The notes: generated from the sequence alone by a model not told the origin. 64,000 nucleotides of DNA from Omphalotus guepiniiformis (GCA_028554645.1 JAQOOI010000061.1:372001-436000), one strand, 5' to 3'. Positions 45,221 through 57,306 are shown, counted from the stretch's first letter. Numbers and translations are program-made.

Positions 45221-48041
45221 TCAAGTAATGGCTCGACGCATCTCTGGATCATACCAGAATTGAAGCCGTGCCATTTGCCTCACTTCTGTTCTCGGGTCAA
45301 GATAGTAATAATCTTTCGGGAGATCGGTGTTAATTTCATGCCTGATACACAGTCAAAAGTATTCTAATGAGCGCAGTTTCTGTGAAGACGAGGGGTAGAT
45401 ACGCACACTGATGAGAGATGCCCACCAACTTTACCAAGAGACAGAACGCGGTTGCAAAGCTTGCAGCGTACACTTGTATGCTTAAAATTTGGAGTTTCCA
45501 TCTTTCTATTACAAATAGCCATGATAGCGTCTTCGTGGTCTCCAAACGAATTCACAGATAATTCATGGTCTGCGTGTCTAAACTGAAGCAGCACCATTCA
45601 GTCAAAGGCACTGTTTTGGGAGAGATGAGACTTACTACAATCAACCACAAAAAGAAAAGCGAGCCAGGCATTATAGAATGTTCGCATGATTTACATTCAA
45701 TCAATGGATCTGCCTTGCACAAATCATCAATCGTCGCAGTAGCAGGATCTAGTCCGCAGCCTTCGAGAACAGTCTTAATCGCTTGCGAATCCTTGCCGGA
45801 ATACTTTATGTTTTGAGGCGTCCACGGATAGGCGCTGTATAATTGAAAAGGGTCAAAAAGTGCTCTATTGACATATTTGTGCTTGGGCTGATACTGGGCG
45901 AGAGCTGCAGGACTAGAATGTCGCTGACGATGATAGAACATCCGAGGATACCAAAGCTTTTCAAGACAGTCATAGGACGCGTCTGTGCAGACGAATATAC
46001 ACGTTGCAAGGCGCAGGTCCGATGGTGTGGCGGTGGGAAGGTCTTGGCGTAACAAATCCAGAAGCTCCTTTTCTCTGGCTTCTCGCCACTCATCAACAAA
46101 TGCAGGCAGGCTTTCCTCAAAGATCCTACTGAAATCCTCCTCCTCGACTTCTTTGTCAAAAGGCGTACACCAGATGACGCGGTCAAATAGTTCGCTGGCG
46201 AAAATATCTCCAACGCTGGGTAGAGGTGTATGCAGTCGGCCACCTTGCTCACAGAATGTGTCATACATGGTGCGCAAAAGGAGGTACCGTGCATTCAAGG
46301 CCCTATTTCGCTCGATCAAGAGGCGTTCAGCTCTGTACTGCTCCAGAAGAATTATCAATGGCTCCTTAATCTGTTCCCAACCTGAATGATGCTGCATTAT
46401 TAGTTGCATCCAACCTCGAAGGGCATAGGACTCACCCTACCGCATGCGTTGCTGTACGGACTGTCAACCTGACGTGTACGCTCGCTCTGTCCTGCAGTCA
46501 TGTTTGAGCTAAACATTGACCTTCAGTTTCGTTGGAGAGGGCACCACGGGGTCTTATTGTCTTCGCAAAGGACTCTCTTCTTTCAACTTCCTGAGAATCG
46601 GGCAGTAAGTTTTGTAGTTTGATTCACGAACTTATGCACAGAGAACGTGTCTTGTTCTGGGTCGTCCATCATCTTACGAGCTTCATCAGCCCATCCGATC
46701 TCATCCAGCCGAGCCAAGATGCTTCAAGGGTGTTAAGAAGATGCAAAAGCAGAACTGGTAACATCACGTACTCTTTGCGACGTCTAATGCGCGCTACTGC
46801 CAGTTCATTGACCCGACACTGAAGTTGTCTCTTATGCCACTGTTCGCAGAGCAAAGAATGCTGGGAGAGAGAAGATCAGGATATTAAGAATTGTACTCCT
46901 ATCATGACTCGTACCTCGTGTACGGATTTGAAGTCTTGCCTCCGCTGAGTTATCCATTGGGCTCGTTTCTTAATATCATTAGCAGTCGCTTCAAACTCTA
47001 AGGCGTGCTGCTTCACAATGGAAGGATGATACATGGTCACATCTGTATCAGGGATCAGATTTGGAAAGCGAATCAAATAGCCACTTACAACCGGACCTTG
47101 CCACATGAACTACGTAAAAAGGAATTATATCCTGAATTTGCAAGAAGGTAATCCACGGAATATTGATGCGATTTAAGAATGCTTTGTAAAACGCGGCGTC
47201 CTTGAAACTGAAGATTGATTAGCTCAAACCTGACTGAGGAAATAGCGAGCATACACGGTAGGCAGGCATTTTGAACAGCAACGCATGCGATATTGCCAAC
47301 TCACACTCTCACAACGCGCCTTACTCGTGCAGTTCTGAAATAGAACGGCAGTCAGAAATGAGACATCCAAGATAATCAGATTCTAAGTATACATGACAAT
47401 AAGGCTCAAACATTAGCCTTGCATATTGAGGCTCATTCAAGTCATGTGGAAGCGGAGGAAGACCTTCGACATTCGCCCGTGCTGCACGCCAGATGGACTC
47501 GGATGACTTGCTCATGAGGATATCACGGAGTGCCTTGGATGTTCGAGAGAGACGCAGGATGTCAAGCGGTTGCAAATTACTGAAAATCTGCCTCACAATG
47601 AGCTATACTGCATAGAGATTGAGACATCGCATAACGCACTTCGAATATGACCTCCATTGGCACATCGGTAACTATCTTATCAAGAAATCCTAATTTTCCT
47701 CTGATCTTCTTAAATTTCTTATCCGCAGGAACCTTTCGGGCAGCTTTACTTGATTCGGATTCAACTAAGTCGCCGTCTTGCGTTTTTGCGGGGGTCGTTT
47801 TACGCTTCCCAGTCGCGCGTTTGCGACCGGAAGTGGCCCTCGTTCGCTTTTCGTCATGCGAGTCCTCGTTTCCGTCGCTGCATACTTCATCGTGCACGCG
47901 TTTAGAGACACTGGAAGAAGATAGGCATTCGATAGAATCCGCGCCAATCTGCGTAGCAGCATCTGGTGTAGCCAAGCCGGACGGCTCCCTTTGAGAATTT
48001 GCTTCTCTTTTTGCTTGTAGGCGTAAAGATGCCCTTGTCAT
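45221..48041 (-). pseudogene. F-box/zinc-finger family, copy 3, interrupted in exon 7
   Basis: The first six exons are normal (48041-47640, 47587-47393, 47334-47255, 47207-47089, 47042-46915, 46860-46772), with F-box, zinc-ribbon-like motif (CCSKC) and charged helices. Exon 7 starts at 46721 but runs into an inverted foreign piece (46600-46438) that destroys the exon end and brings TGA at 46585-46583, giving a 383-residue product. Exons 8-10 (46381-45636, 45582-45407, 45341-45221) are still open, with LPSVGDIFASELFDRVIWCT, CKSC...FRHADH and the finger CKLCN...HLSSVH. Their conservation suggests the break is recent, or that part of the gene is still used. The C-terminal tail ends earlier than in copy 2. 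Confidence 0.75.
46438..46600 (+). repeat. Inverted fragment of an F-box paralogue (exon 3 - intron - exon 4) inside copy 3
   Basis: On the plus strand this piece reads YRMRCCTDCQPDV, an intron (GTACGC...TTCAG) and FRWRGHHG-type exon 4 sequence, opposite in direction to the host gene. It matches 60513-60674 of copy 5 (reverse complement) over about 162 bp with only about three substitutions. The host donor GGTGAGTCC resumes directly after it. Confidence 0.85.
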
Positions 48042-48158
48042 CTTCTGCCAAACTTACGAACAGGCGGAACAGCAATAGTAAGGTGGTGGTCAAACAACAA
48101 GATTTTAATTTGAAAGGCTTCACTGAACACCCAGATTGCGTTACGCGAGAGTCACGTG
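48041..48158 (-). promoter_or_regulatory. Upstream region of copy 3 with CACGTG motif
   Basis: On the minus strand, CACGTGACTCTCGCGTAAC at 48158-48140, about 117 bp before the ATG: the copy-3 version of the motif seen in copies 1, 2 and 4. Confidence 0.4.
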
Positions 48159-48448
48159 CAAATAACTATCGTCTGGGTCGATGGAGGTCGGCAGCCTTTC
48201 AGAATTACTCACAGCTTGTGGCATCGCCGGTTGAATTTCTTTACTGTACATATTCTTCGCGCATAACAAATTTCATCGTCATTCAAGCAGCGTCTATACA
48301 TGATATACAAAAGGAGAAATTATTGAAAAATGAAACACACCCTGACTTCTGCTTGCATTCTAAGACTATTGCACGACCAAACGACGAGGCTTCTGCAAGG
48401 TCTGGTAATGTTCCGCGCGGTCAGCAATGAGCGCTGAGCGCTGAGCTT

Positions 48449-51116
48449 TCATAGCAGTGTCAAAGCAGAGCCCGAATTCTCAAGCCACGGCCACGGACGG
48501 TTCTCTGAATCAAACCTAAATGAACAGCTGAATGCCATATCCCGCACTCGAGTTCCCGGGTCGTAGTAGTAATAATCCTTCAGGCAATCGGTGCTGATAT
48601 CATGCCTGTACATAGTCAAGAGTGTTGGTATAAACACAAGTTCTGTAAAAGAAGGGCAATAGTTACGCACACTGATGAGAGATGCCCACCCAATTCTACA
48701 CTCTTCTGAAAACAGTTGCAAAGCCGACAACGTACGGACTCGGTTTGATACATCGTTTTCAGTTCTCTTCTGCAATCAGCCAGAATAGCTTCTTTGTGCT
48801 CTCCAAAGGAATTCACAGAGAGTTCATGGTCTGCGTGTCTGAACTGAAGTAGCACCATTCAGTCAAGAGCATTGACTTGCGACTGAGATGAGACTCACCA
48901 CGTCCATCCACAAACAGAAATACCTCCCAGGTATCGTAGGATGTTTGCATGACTCGGATTTACATTCAATGAATGGATTCGCCTTGCACAAGTCATCAAA
49001 TGTCGCGGTGGCAGGATCTAGTCCGCATCTTTCGAGAACAGTCTTAATTGCTTGCGAATCCTTGCCGGAATACTTTATGCTTTGAGGCGTCCACGGATAG
49101 GCGTGGTGTCTTGAAAAAGGGTCAAAAACTGCTTTGTTGATATATTTATGCTTGGGCCGATACCGGGCGAGAGCTCCAGCATCAGAATGCACTCGACGAT
49201 GATAGAACATCCGAGGATACCAAAGCTTTTCAGAGCAGTAGTAGGTGCACTCGAAAATACACGTTGCAAGGCGCAGGTCCGATGGTGTGGCGGTGGGCAA
49301 ATCTTGGCGTAACAAATCCAGAAGCTCCTTATCTCTAGCTTCTCGCCACTCATCAACAAATGCAGGCAGGCTTTCTTCAAAGATCCCACTGAAATCCTCC
49401 TCCTCGACTTCTTTGTCAAAAGGCGTACACCAGATGACGCGGTCAAATAGTTCGCTAGCGAAAATATCTCCAAGGCTGGGTAGAGGTGTGTGTAGTCGGT
49501 CACCTTGTTCACAGAATGTGGTATACATGGTCCGCAAAAGGTTGTACCGTGCTGTCAAGGCCATATACCTCTCGCGCACGAGACGTTTAGCTTTGTGTTG
49601 CTCCAGAAGAATTATCAATGGCTCCTTGATTTGTTCCCAACCTGGATTATACTAATTTGTGAGTTGCACCCGACCGTGAAGCGCATGATACTCACCCCGG
49701 GTAGTAAGTTTTGTAGTTTGATTCACGAACTTGTGCGCAGAGAACGTGTCTTGTTCTGGGTCGTCCATCATCTCACAAGCTTCATCAGCCCATCCGATCT
49801 CATCCAGCCGATTCAAGATGCTGTAAGGATATTGAGAAGAAGCAAATATAGCTTTAGCAACACATCACTCACTCTTCGCGACGTCTAGAGCGCGCCGCAT
49901 TCAGTTCATCGGCACGACGTTGAAGTTGTGTTTTATGCCACCGTTCACAGAGCAAAGAATGCTGAAAGAAGAATGTTAGGGCATAAGAAAGCGTACTCCT
50001 AATAGGATTCGTACTTCACGTAGGGACTTATATTCTCGCTCTCGCTGAGCTTTCCATTGGACCCGCTTCTCGTCATCATTGGCAATCGCTTCATACTCAG
50101 AGGCATACTGCTTCACAACGGAAGGAATACACAAATTGATGTCACCTAATGATATATCGGGTATCAAGTTTGGGAAAAAAATTAATCAATAAAGGACTCA
50201 CCTCTGAGCTTGTTAAAATGAATACGGTGTACTGGTATCACTGCCCGAATTTCCATCAGCAATCGACCCGAAAATCCATAGCGACCATTCGTATGTTCAA
50301 TGAGAGTCGCGTCCTCGAAACTAAAGCTTGATGTTGAGCTCAAACCTAAGCAAGGAGGATAGCAGGACATACACGCTACGTTGGCAATTCGTACAGCAAC
50401 GCATGCGATATTGCCAGCTCACAATCTCACAACGCCCTTTACTCATGCATTTCTGAAATTAGACGTTAGTCAAAAACGAGACATCAGACGGTAATCAGAA
50501 GTGAGCATACATGGCAATGGGGCTCGAACATAAGTCGTGCGTATTGAGGCTCGTTCAAGTCCAGTGGAAGGGGAGGAAGACCTTCGACATTCGCCCGTGC
50601 TGCACGCCAGATGGACTCGGATGACTTGCTCATGAGAATATCACGGAGTGCCTTAGATGTTCGAGCGAGGCGCAGGATGTCAAGCGGTCGCAAATTACTG
50701 AAAATCTGCCACAAGATGAGCCAACATATAGACAACCGAGAAATTGCTCGTACTTCGAATATGACCTCCATTGGCACGTCGGTGACTATCTTCTCAAGCA
50801 GTCCTAGTTTTCCTCGTATCTTCTTAAATTTCTTATCTGCAGGAACCTTTCGGGTACTTCTGCTTGTTTCAACCCAATCGCCGTCTTGTCTCGTTTCAGG
50901 GGCCTTCTTACGCTTCCCAGTCGCGCGTTTTCGACCACCGTAGGTAGCCTTCGTTCGCTTTTCATCTTCCGATTCTTCAGTCCCGTCACAAAATGCTTCA
51001 TCGTGCGCACGCTTAGAGCCGCTGGCAACCTGAGTAGAAGCGTCGGGAGCGGCCAACGTCTCTGTCTGAGAGCTTGCTTGTCTTTTTTCTTGCAATCGCG
51101 AGGACGACCTTGCCAT
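48449..51116 (-). CDS. F-box/zinc-finger family protein, copy 4 (intact, 724 aa)
   Basis: Ten exons (51116-50754, 50705-50511, 50452-50373, 50320-50202, 50145-50015, 49961-49873, 49820-49696, 49641-48899, 48843-48671, 48605-48449) close to 725 codons. All introns sit where they do in copy 2. Domains: basic N-terminus (GRKRATGKRKKAPE), F-box VPMEVIFEIFSNLRPLDILR, zinc-ribbon-like pair ending CCTNC, charged middle (KRVQWKAQREREYKSLRE), LPSLGDIFASELFDRVIWCT, DPATATFDDLCKANP, CKSESC...FRHADH, and final finger CRLCN...GGHLSSVH. The product is closest to copy 2. It is one residue shorter in the last finger loop and otherwise differs mainly by substitutions. Start chosen at 51116 by alignment with the other copies (MARSSSRLQEKRQ). 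Confidence 0.8.
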
Positions 51117-51194
51117 GACTTTGAAATAGCAAATAGTAGAGAACTGAGAACAAAGTCTGAGTTTGGCCACAGAGGGGGATTGCTCGCGAACTGG

Positions 51195-51213
51195 GTCACG
51201 CGAAAGTCACGTG
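51195..51213 (-). promoter_or_regulatory. CACGTG + CGCGTGAC motif upstream of F-box copy 4
   Basis: On the minus strand CACGTGACTTTCGCGTGAC, 97 bp before the ATG. Confidence 0.4.
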
Positions 51214-51217
51214 CAGA

Positions 51218-51857
51218 CATTTCCCTCAGAATCTTATCCTTTCTTTTTCAATTTACACTTTATTTCTTCAGCTCGCGAAATTCGCTGGAATTTGGACTTG
51301 GTGGTGGTGGGATTGTGTAGAGGAAAGACGTCCGACGTCTTCATCAAATCGATGCAAGGAAGCTCACGGGACACGATGTCTGGGTTTCTCCCATTACTAT
51401 TGGTCCGTTTCGCAGCAGCTGCTGCATGAAGGGTAAGCGGTTCAACCGTTCACCGACGCTCACCGGTGCTGAAGATCTTGCATAATTAGTCTGAACCTCT
51501 CGCACACAACCTCAGTATTCGGGCTTACCCTGTTAGGGACATTGTCGCATACGTCCATTCACGCTAGCGCCATTGCTCGCCCAGTTGAATCTTCTTATCT
51601 TGGAGCGAGGTGTAATCGCAAACTCAGAATGTTTCTGAGTGTTAATCTTTTTCTCAGCTATCAATAACCAGCTACCCAGCTATCATCGACTAGTTGATGA
51701 TCTGCTTTCGCATGGACATCTTCTTAGGTCTGTCAGCAGCCAGAGGTTCGTACCACCTTGGTTATGCGTTCATTGGGATTGCTGTGTGTGTCATGTCCTT
51801 CGCGAGTCTAGCTGGGTGACTCATTTTTATACAGCGTTGATTTTCGAAGACATCCAT
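51218..51857. other. Intergenic
   Basis: Divergent region between F-box copy 4 (-) and the SDR relic (+). No supported gene; short frames only. Confidence 0.4.
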
Positions 51858-52810
51858 CCCATCTCCAACCCTGGGTCAAGCCTATTCTCAAGCAATTCGT
51901 CCTCCCAAAGCGAAGTGGTCCACAGATCACATACCTGATCTAACAGGAAAAGTGATGCTTGTGACTGGGAAATTCGGTGTGTATGCTCTGTTCGTACTCA
52001 GCAAGTATTTTATGTACGAATGAATCTTTTTTGGATCTGCTTCAGGCATCGGGAAAGAGGCCGTACAAGCTTTGCTGGAACGTAACGCGAAAGTTTACAT
52101 GGCTGCGCGAAGGAAAGAGAAAGCTGAAGCCGCGATCAAACAATCACAGGAGAAGACGGGGAAAGAGGCTGTATTCTTGCAGCTGGACTCGGCAGATTTG
52201 AAATCCGTGAAAGCTGCTGCGGAGGAATACATGAGGTACGTGTTAGACTTTCGAGATCTCAGAAGCGTTCCTTCTGCTACGACCTACGTGAACAGGCTCG
52301 TTGTTACTACCAGAAACCCAACGACCTTCAGGCCGAGCTGGAGGTCATCAACATTACCAATCTTGTGTATTTCTCAGTCCACGTCCTTTAGACCTTCGTA
52401 TAGACCTTCGTGCTGTCGGTTTCCCATTTCGTCGCACTCTGTTTTAGCGGAAGAGAAATAAGATGTACTATTCAATAACGGGTGAGAAAAACGCTTTTCC
52501 TCCTCCGACGTTCAAATCGTGATGCCTGAATGGGTGATTTTAGAGGTGTCATGGAATCTTCGATTAGCAAATTCTGAGCAAATGTCTTAGGTTCGCGATT
52601 ACGCGTTCGATCCAATCGCATACAAGCAATTACAATGGAAAAGGTAAGAGCAATTTCTCTTTATAACATATTGGTGAAATAACATGCTTTGCCTTCTAAT
52701 ATCTCATTTCCGTGGGCCCGCCTTGGTGAGCCAGCGCGGAAGGCTCGAGATCCTGGACTTGCGAAGAAGCTATGGGAATATATGAACGACGAAGTGAAGG
52801 TATCTGATGA
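51858..52810 (+). pseudogene. Short-chain dehydrogenase relic with internal deletion
   Basis: Keeps the 5' part (PPKAKWSTDHIPDLTGKVML, then GIGKEAVQALLERNAKVYMA and KTGKEAVFLQLDSADLKSV). It also keeps a scrap of the exon that reads VLFNNG in the neighbour (CTATTCAATAACGGGT near 52468), and the 3' part (DPGLAKKLWEYMNDEVK near 52750-52800). The middle, with the catalytic Ser and Tyr-x-x-x-Lys, is missing. The nucleotide-binding loop reads TGKFGIG, shorter than TGANSGVG in the intact neighbour, and no start codon aligns. It is a tandem duplicate of the SDR at 53.1-54.4 kb. Confidence 0.75.
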
Positions 52811-53058
52811 GATTTCGATATTTTGGAACTACGCTGCAGAATTCGAAGATTGCTGTGATTTAAGGTGAATACTACGCCGCTAATTCGCGGAAAATGTAAA
52901 AGATGATGATGACATGCGCGAGATTACAGAAGTAAGCATGTATGACTATTTAGTGACGACCTTCACGGCCGGAAATTCCGACGGTACAACCGGGCCGGAA
53001 TGTGCTCTAAGCGACCAGGCGATAAATAAAAATTGAAGGACAACTTTGCACTGCCCCG

Positions 53059-54436
53059 ATGACCATCATGGGCTCCGTCCTATCCTTCTTCTACGACAAC
53101 TTCCCTCCTAAACCGAAATGGTCTACCAGCGAGGTTCCAGACCTGACCGGTAAAGTAATCATAGTCACTGGTGCCAACAGTGGTGCGCACTTTGGGTGTA
53201 CTATGTTGATTCAGTATTGACGAAGTATTTCATTCGCAGGAGTTGGAAAAGATACTGCAAAGATCTTACTCGAGCGTAATGCGAAGGTCTATATTGCCAC
53301 GCGAAGTCGTGAAAGAGCCGAAGAAGCTATCAAGGAATTGCGTGAGCAGACGGGGAAGGAGGGTATCTTTTTGAAACTAGATTTGGCGGATTTGAAGTCT
53401 GTGAAAAGCGCGGCTGAAGAGTTTCTAAGGTATGATTCACTATTCATATACCTTGAAACCACATTCTCATCAGAATTTTTGTTTTCAGCAAAGAGAGCGA
53501 GCTACATGTGCTATTCAATAACGGGTAAATGGCCCACTTTTACACTTATGCTTGAAGCGGGAATTCTAATCTTGAACCCCACTATAGAGGTGTTGCCGGC
53601 TGTCCGATAGATCTACTCACTACTCAAGGGTACGACTTAATATTTGGCACAAATGTGATAGGTTCGTTCCTCTGGCTCGACAGCCTCAAATCGTGTATAA
53701 TGACAGTTTCTTTTCTTTCTGACTCAACAGGACATTTCTACTTCACTACCCTTCTCTTACCGACCCTGATTTCGACCGCCAAGAGTGCACCAGAGGGCAA
53801 AGTCCGTATCGTGCATACATCATCTTATGGACATACCATGTATCCGAGTTTGGACTTCAACACGTTAAGAGATGGACCCGCACGAAGAAAACTTGCGAAC
53901 CTCCCGCGGTATGCACAGAGTAAACTGGTTAGCTGTCGTAATTGTGATTTTTCTGCTGTCTTTAACCATGTCATTTCAGGGAAACATATTGGTCTCGAAT
54001 GAGATAGCAAGGCGATACGGAGACGATGGAATCATATCATCAGCTGTCCATCCTGGAGGTCTGAGGACAGAAATACTGCGTAATGAGTCCTCGTTGATGA
54101 GGAATTTCTTCGTAAGTATTTTTAATAGCAATATCAAGCCGTGGTTCGCGTTGATTCAACTCTGGAATATCCGCTTAGAATTGGGTAATATTCTACCCCT
54201 CGGTAATGGGTACAATACCTTTACTTTATGCTGGTACCAGCACTGCGGGCTTGGGATTCAATGGGAAGGTGAGTAGTTCCTATCAAATAACCTAGAGGTG
54301 TGCAGGTATTGAGGGACTTGCTGTATAGTATATCACTGCATGGGATCGTGTCGTACCTCCAGCACCGATTGCCGAAGATCCCGCGTTAGCAAAGAAACTC
54401 TGGGAGTGGTTGGAAGAGCAAGTCAAAGATGTATGA
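53059..54436 (+). CDS. Short-chain dehydrogenase/reductase (SDR)
   Basis: Starts at Met 53059 (or Met 53068) and ends EQVKDV at TGA 54434-54436. Exons join through introns near 53184, 53430, 53528, 53662, 53930, 54110 and 54269. Motifs: cofactor loop TGANSGVG (near 53170-53245), NNG (HVLFNNGG), catalytic Ser in RIVHTSSYGH and YAQSK (Tyr-x-x-x-Lys) at about 53910, then VHPGGLRTE. This is a classical NAD(P)-dependent SDR of the retinol-dehydrogenase/WW-oxidoreductase-like type common in fungi. The substrate is unknown. It lies next to a flavin monooxygenase on the other strand, so a shared role is possible but not shown. Confidence 0.82.
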
Positions 54437-54973
54437 GGTGCCACGAGCTTGTACGGACTAACTAAGGTGTTTATTCGCTTGACAACCGGTGTTGCCGGCG
54501 CGCTGGTGATATTTTGATTACTCAGAATTGGAATATCTTATTCTTCGTTTGCAGATCCTCATGTATACTTTTTATCTACTTGCAACCCCTTGCATCATAT
54601 ACTCATGTACGTTCCTCCATGGACTTACTGCTTTGACGTTTTCTGTTCAGTTACGTGGGCAATGCCCGTCGAATCACGGACCAATTTTGTTGTATCATTA
54701 TGCAAGCCCCAACAAATGTGTGCTGGTCTGCCAGCTATGGCCCTAGCAATGATCGTTTCCATAGACCAACCGTCACCTTCGTCCAAACACAGCTACAATA
54801 CCGCTCAAGCCGTGACCATTTCTTCATCCAATGACGCAGCGGCACTCTCAAGCGATCCAATATCTGTTCTTTTGGCAAGTGCAGTACACACTAATACACT
54901 AGTAGTATAAGAGTCGAATAAAGAATGACTACTTCTATATAATGCTAAAACATCAAACCATCTATTGGTTTTT
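54437..54973. other. Convergent intergenic region between SDR and FMO
   Basis: Short plus frames (for example 54590-54910) lack any domain and were not accepted. 3' flanks of the two genes lie here. Confidence 0.45.
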
Positions 54974-57306
54974 TCAAACTTCACCACCACCACTACTCCC
55001 TAAGCGTAACAATTTACGTTCTCGACTTAACGAAGCAATCGACTTTATGTCGATAGGTTTTAACACCCACGTCCACGAATTACCTCCAGTTCTTTCTCTT
55101 CCGTATACTAACCCCATATCGCGAAGAAGGTCGTCGGCATATTGAGGCCAACTGAGAAATGCGAGCACGTCAGTAAATGCACCTCATATAGACTCGGAGA
55201 CGAATGAATGTACCTCCAAAACTCGATATCACTACTGTGACTCTCGTTCGTCCAGTGTAAAACATCTGGATATCGTCTCCTCAACCAAGCAGATCTTCGT
55301 TCCGTGATCTCAATGGCGTCTTTTGGTGTTCGTGGTAGTGTCAAAAAGTGGTCTTCGAGAAAGTACGAGGAGATCCAGTGTGCGGTCGTCTCGAATACAA
55401 AACCGTTATTCGTAGAGAACTGGGATTGCAGGGAGAGGTCAGCGAAAGTGTTTTGGCTTTCTTCCCGAAACTCGGGACTGCAGCTTACCACGGCTCCATT
55501 GATCGCTAGATCTCGTTTATGAATGTTTTTAGCAGGAACAATGCCTCGATAAATACAAGACATGTATTGTCCTTCAGTGTTGAGTCGAGCCGGTGGGTTT
55601 TTGAGGGTCGAATACTTCCATTCATCCTTGAACACTTCTTCCGAAGCATACTGCGGAGGATACTTCGCCAAGCCTACTTGATTCATGGTTTGCTCTAATT
55701 GGCATAAAGACCAGTCCGGCGTCAGGGAAAAGGAGAAACAGGGTCGTAAGGAATAAGCACGCACTGTCGAATATTTTACTCCACGAGGAAGTATACCCTG
55801 TTGCAAGAATAACCGCATCGGCTTTGACGGTTCGACCATCGGTCAGCACTACTGATCGGCCGTCCTTCCCGAGGCCCACGGCTCGAGCAGGTGCAATGAG
55901 GTTGATCTTACCCGCCCTGGCGAGTGTATGGAAACTGTTTCCTCGACGACAGACTTCATCATTGACTCGAAGGCTCCAGAAGATATCTTGGGAGAGCCGT
56001 AATGGAGAGTCTTTCGGGACGTCAAAGGCACTGTACTATTAGATCACAACGCGTCAACAACCCGCAGAGGAAGGAAAAAGGTGAAAATGTTCTCCTTACT
56101 GAGTGTCGAGATATCATTTTGAATAAACCGCGTACTATTTTCCCTCCGAGCCATGTTTTGTGGAGAAATCGTCTGCAAATTACCCGTTTTCGTTAACTGC
56201 ACACGTTATCCCGTACCATTGAAAGTGCTCACTCGAGGGGGGTGCGGAGTTCGATATGAGGGCTCAGTACACCGAGTAATCTTCAGAAGCCAAGCATAAG
56301 CTAAAGGGTCCTTGCTGAGAGAGGACACAGGACTGACCGACTTTTCCGAATTGAATCAGGGAGCTGCTTCCCTGACGCTATGAACGCGTCTGTCTTTTCA
56401 TAGATCATTGAAACATTCCGGTGATGACCTTCATGTGCAAGATAAGTCGCAATGTCCTGCGCTGACTTTCCTCCCCCTATGACAACCACCTGTCCAGGTT
56501 CCTCGTCCTCCGAAGGTCGTGCAGCACTAAACACATCATCCAGATTTCGACGAAAATCAGATGAATGCACAACAGGACCACGGAATCCAGAAGCTTCGAT
56601 AGCCTCTGCGGAGAAAGCTTTTGGAATATGAGGTTCGTGACACCCCTAGGGAGGGTCGTGAATGGCGTGGTCTACCGGACCGTGAAAGAAGCAATGGACG
56701 TACCCCAGTACACAAAACAATCCGATCAAAACCTCGTTCCCGAACATTGCCCATCTTATCTTGGAATGTTACAATCCAATTCGGAGGATCCGACGAAAAT
56801 GGCGGAGTAGGTCGTCTGATATTTAAAACCTCCATGTTGTAGGTAATTCGATCGCGTAGGTATGTTTCAGCGAATTTGTTCATGTAGAAATGCATGTCTT
56901 CGGCGCTAAGACGTGCTGCTCCAGGGCCTCTCGCCGGATGTCGAGGCATGTCTAGAGATGAGAAACGGTAGTCTCCATACACGCTTGAAGGAAACAATGT
57001 CAGCGACATTGCGAATAAGTGCAAGAAAACGTACTTGTTGATAAATACACCCGTATACACCTTTTCGTGCTCCCAGACCCCGCCCGGTGAAGCATCTTTT
57101 GTGAATATCTGTACATTCGTGAAACCATCTTTAATGAGTGTGTGTGCCGTGATCAGCCCAGCTGCTCCAGAGCCTATGATACATATTGATTTTCGAGCAT
57201 TGTATGTCGTTGGATTAAATTTCGCCGAAGAAAGACCATACATTGGAAAATCGGGGTCGTCAAAGCGTACGGTGCGACTAGACGACGTTGAACTCGGAGA
57301 CTCCAT
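54974..57306 (-). CDS. Flavin-containing monooxygenase (FMO)
   Basis: Starts at Met 57306 (MESPSSTSSSRTVRFDDPDF) and ends at TGA 54974 after LLRLGSSGGGEV. The FAD site ICIIGSGAAGL is near residue 45. The FMO signature FRGPVVHSSDFR (F-x-G-x3-H-x3-F-R) is near 56570, the NADPH site VVVIGGGKSAQD near 56480, and the ATGY motif (VILATGYTSSW) near 55800. A consistent intron splits LCTG and GCHEPHIP at about 56650. Additional introns lie between KTWLGGKIVRGLFKM (near 56150) and the FDVPKDSPLRLSQDIFW exon. The enzyme would oxygenate N or S centres, or a carbonyl, using NADPH and O2. Exon ends were not all fixed. Confidence 0.82.

Larger units (their letters stand above)
48246..51217 (-). repeat. Right arm of imperfect inverted repeat (contains F-box copy 4)
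   Basis: Counterpart of 38271-41262 in opposite orientation, including upstream motif, gene and 3' flank. Similarity ends near the GTACAGTAA at 48248 on one side and near the CACGTG motif on the other. Confidence 0.65.

Noticed and set aside
49245..49655. Long open frames antisense to F-box exon 8 (also at 45985-46389, 59501-59752)
   Set aside because: They recur at the same place in each copy because the sense strand is conserved; they are shadows.
54590..54910. 106-codon plus ORF
   Set aside because: No domain, lies in the convergent 3' region of SDR and FMO.
11538..57306. P450, SDR and FMO as one secondary-metabolite cluster
   Set aside because: The P450 is about 40 kb away with housekeeping genes between (GPHR, HAS1, AKR1), and no synthase or synthetase is present.
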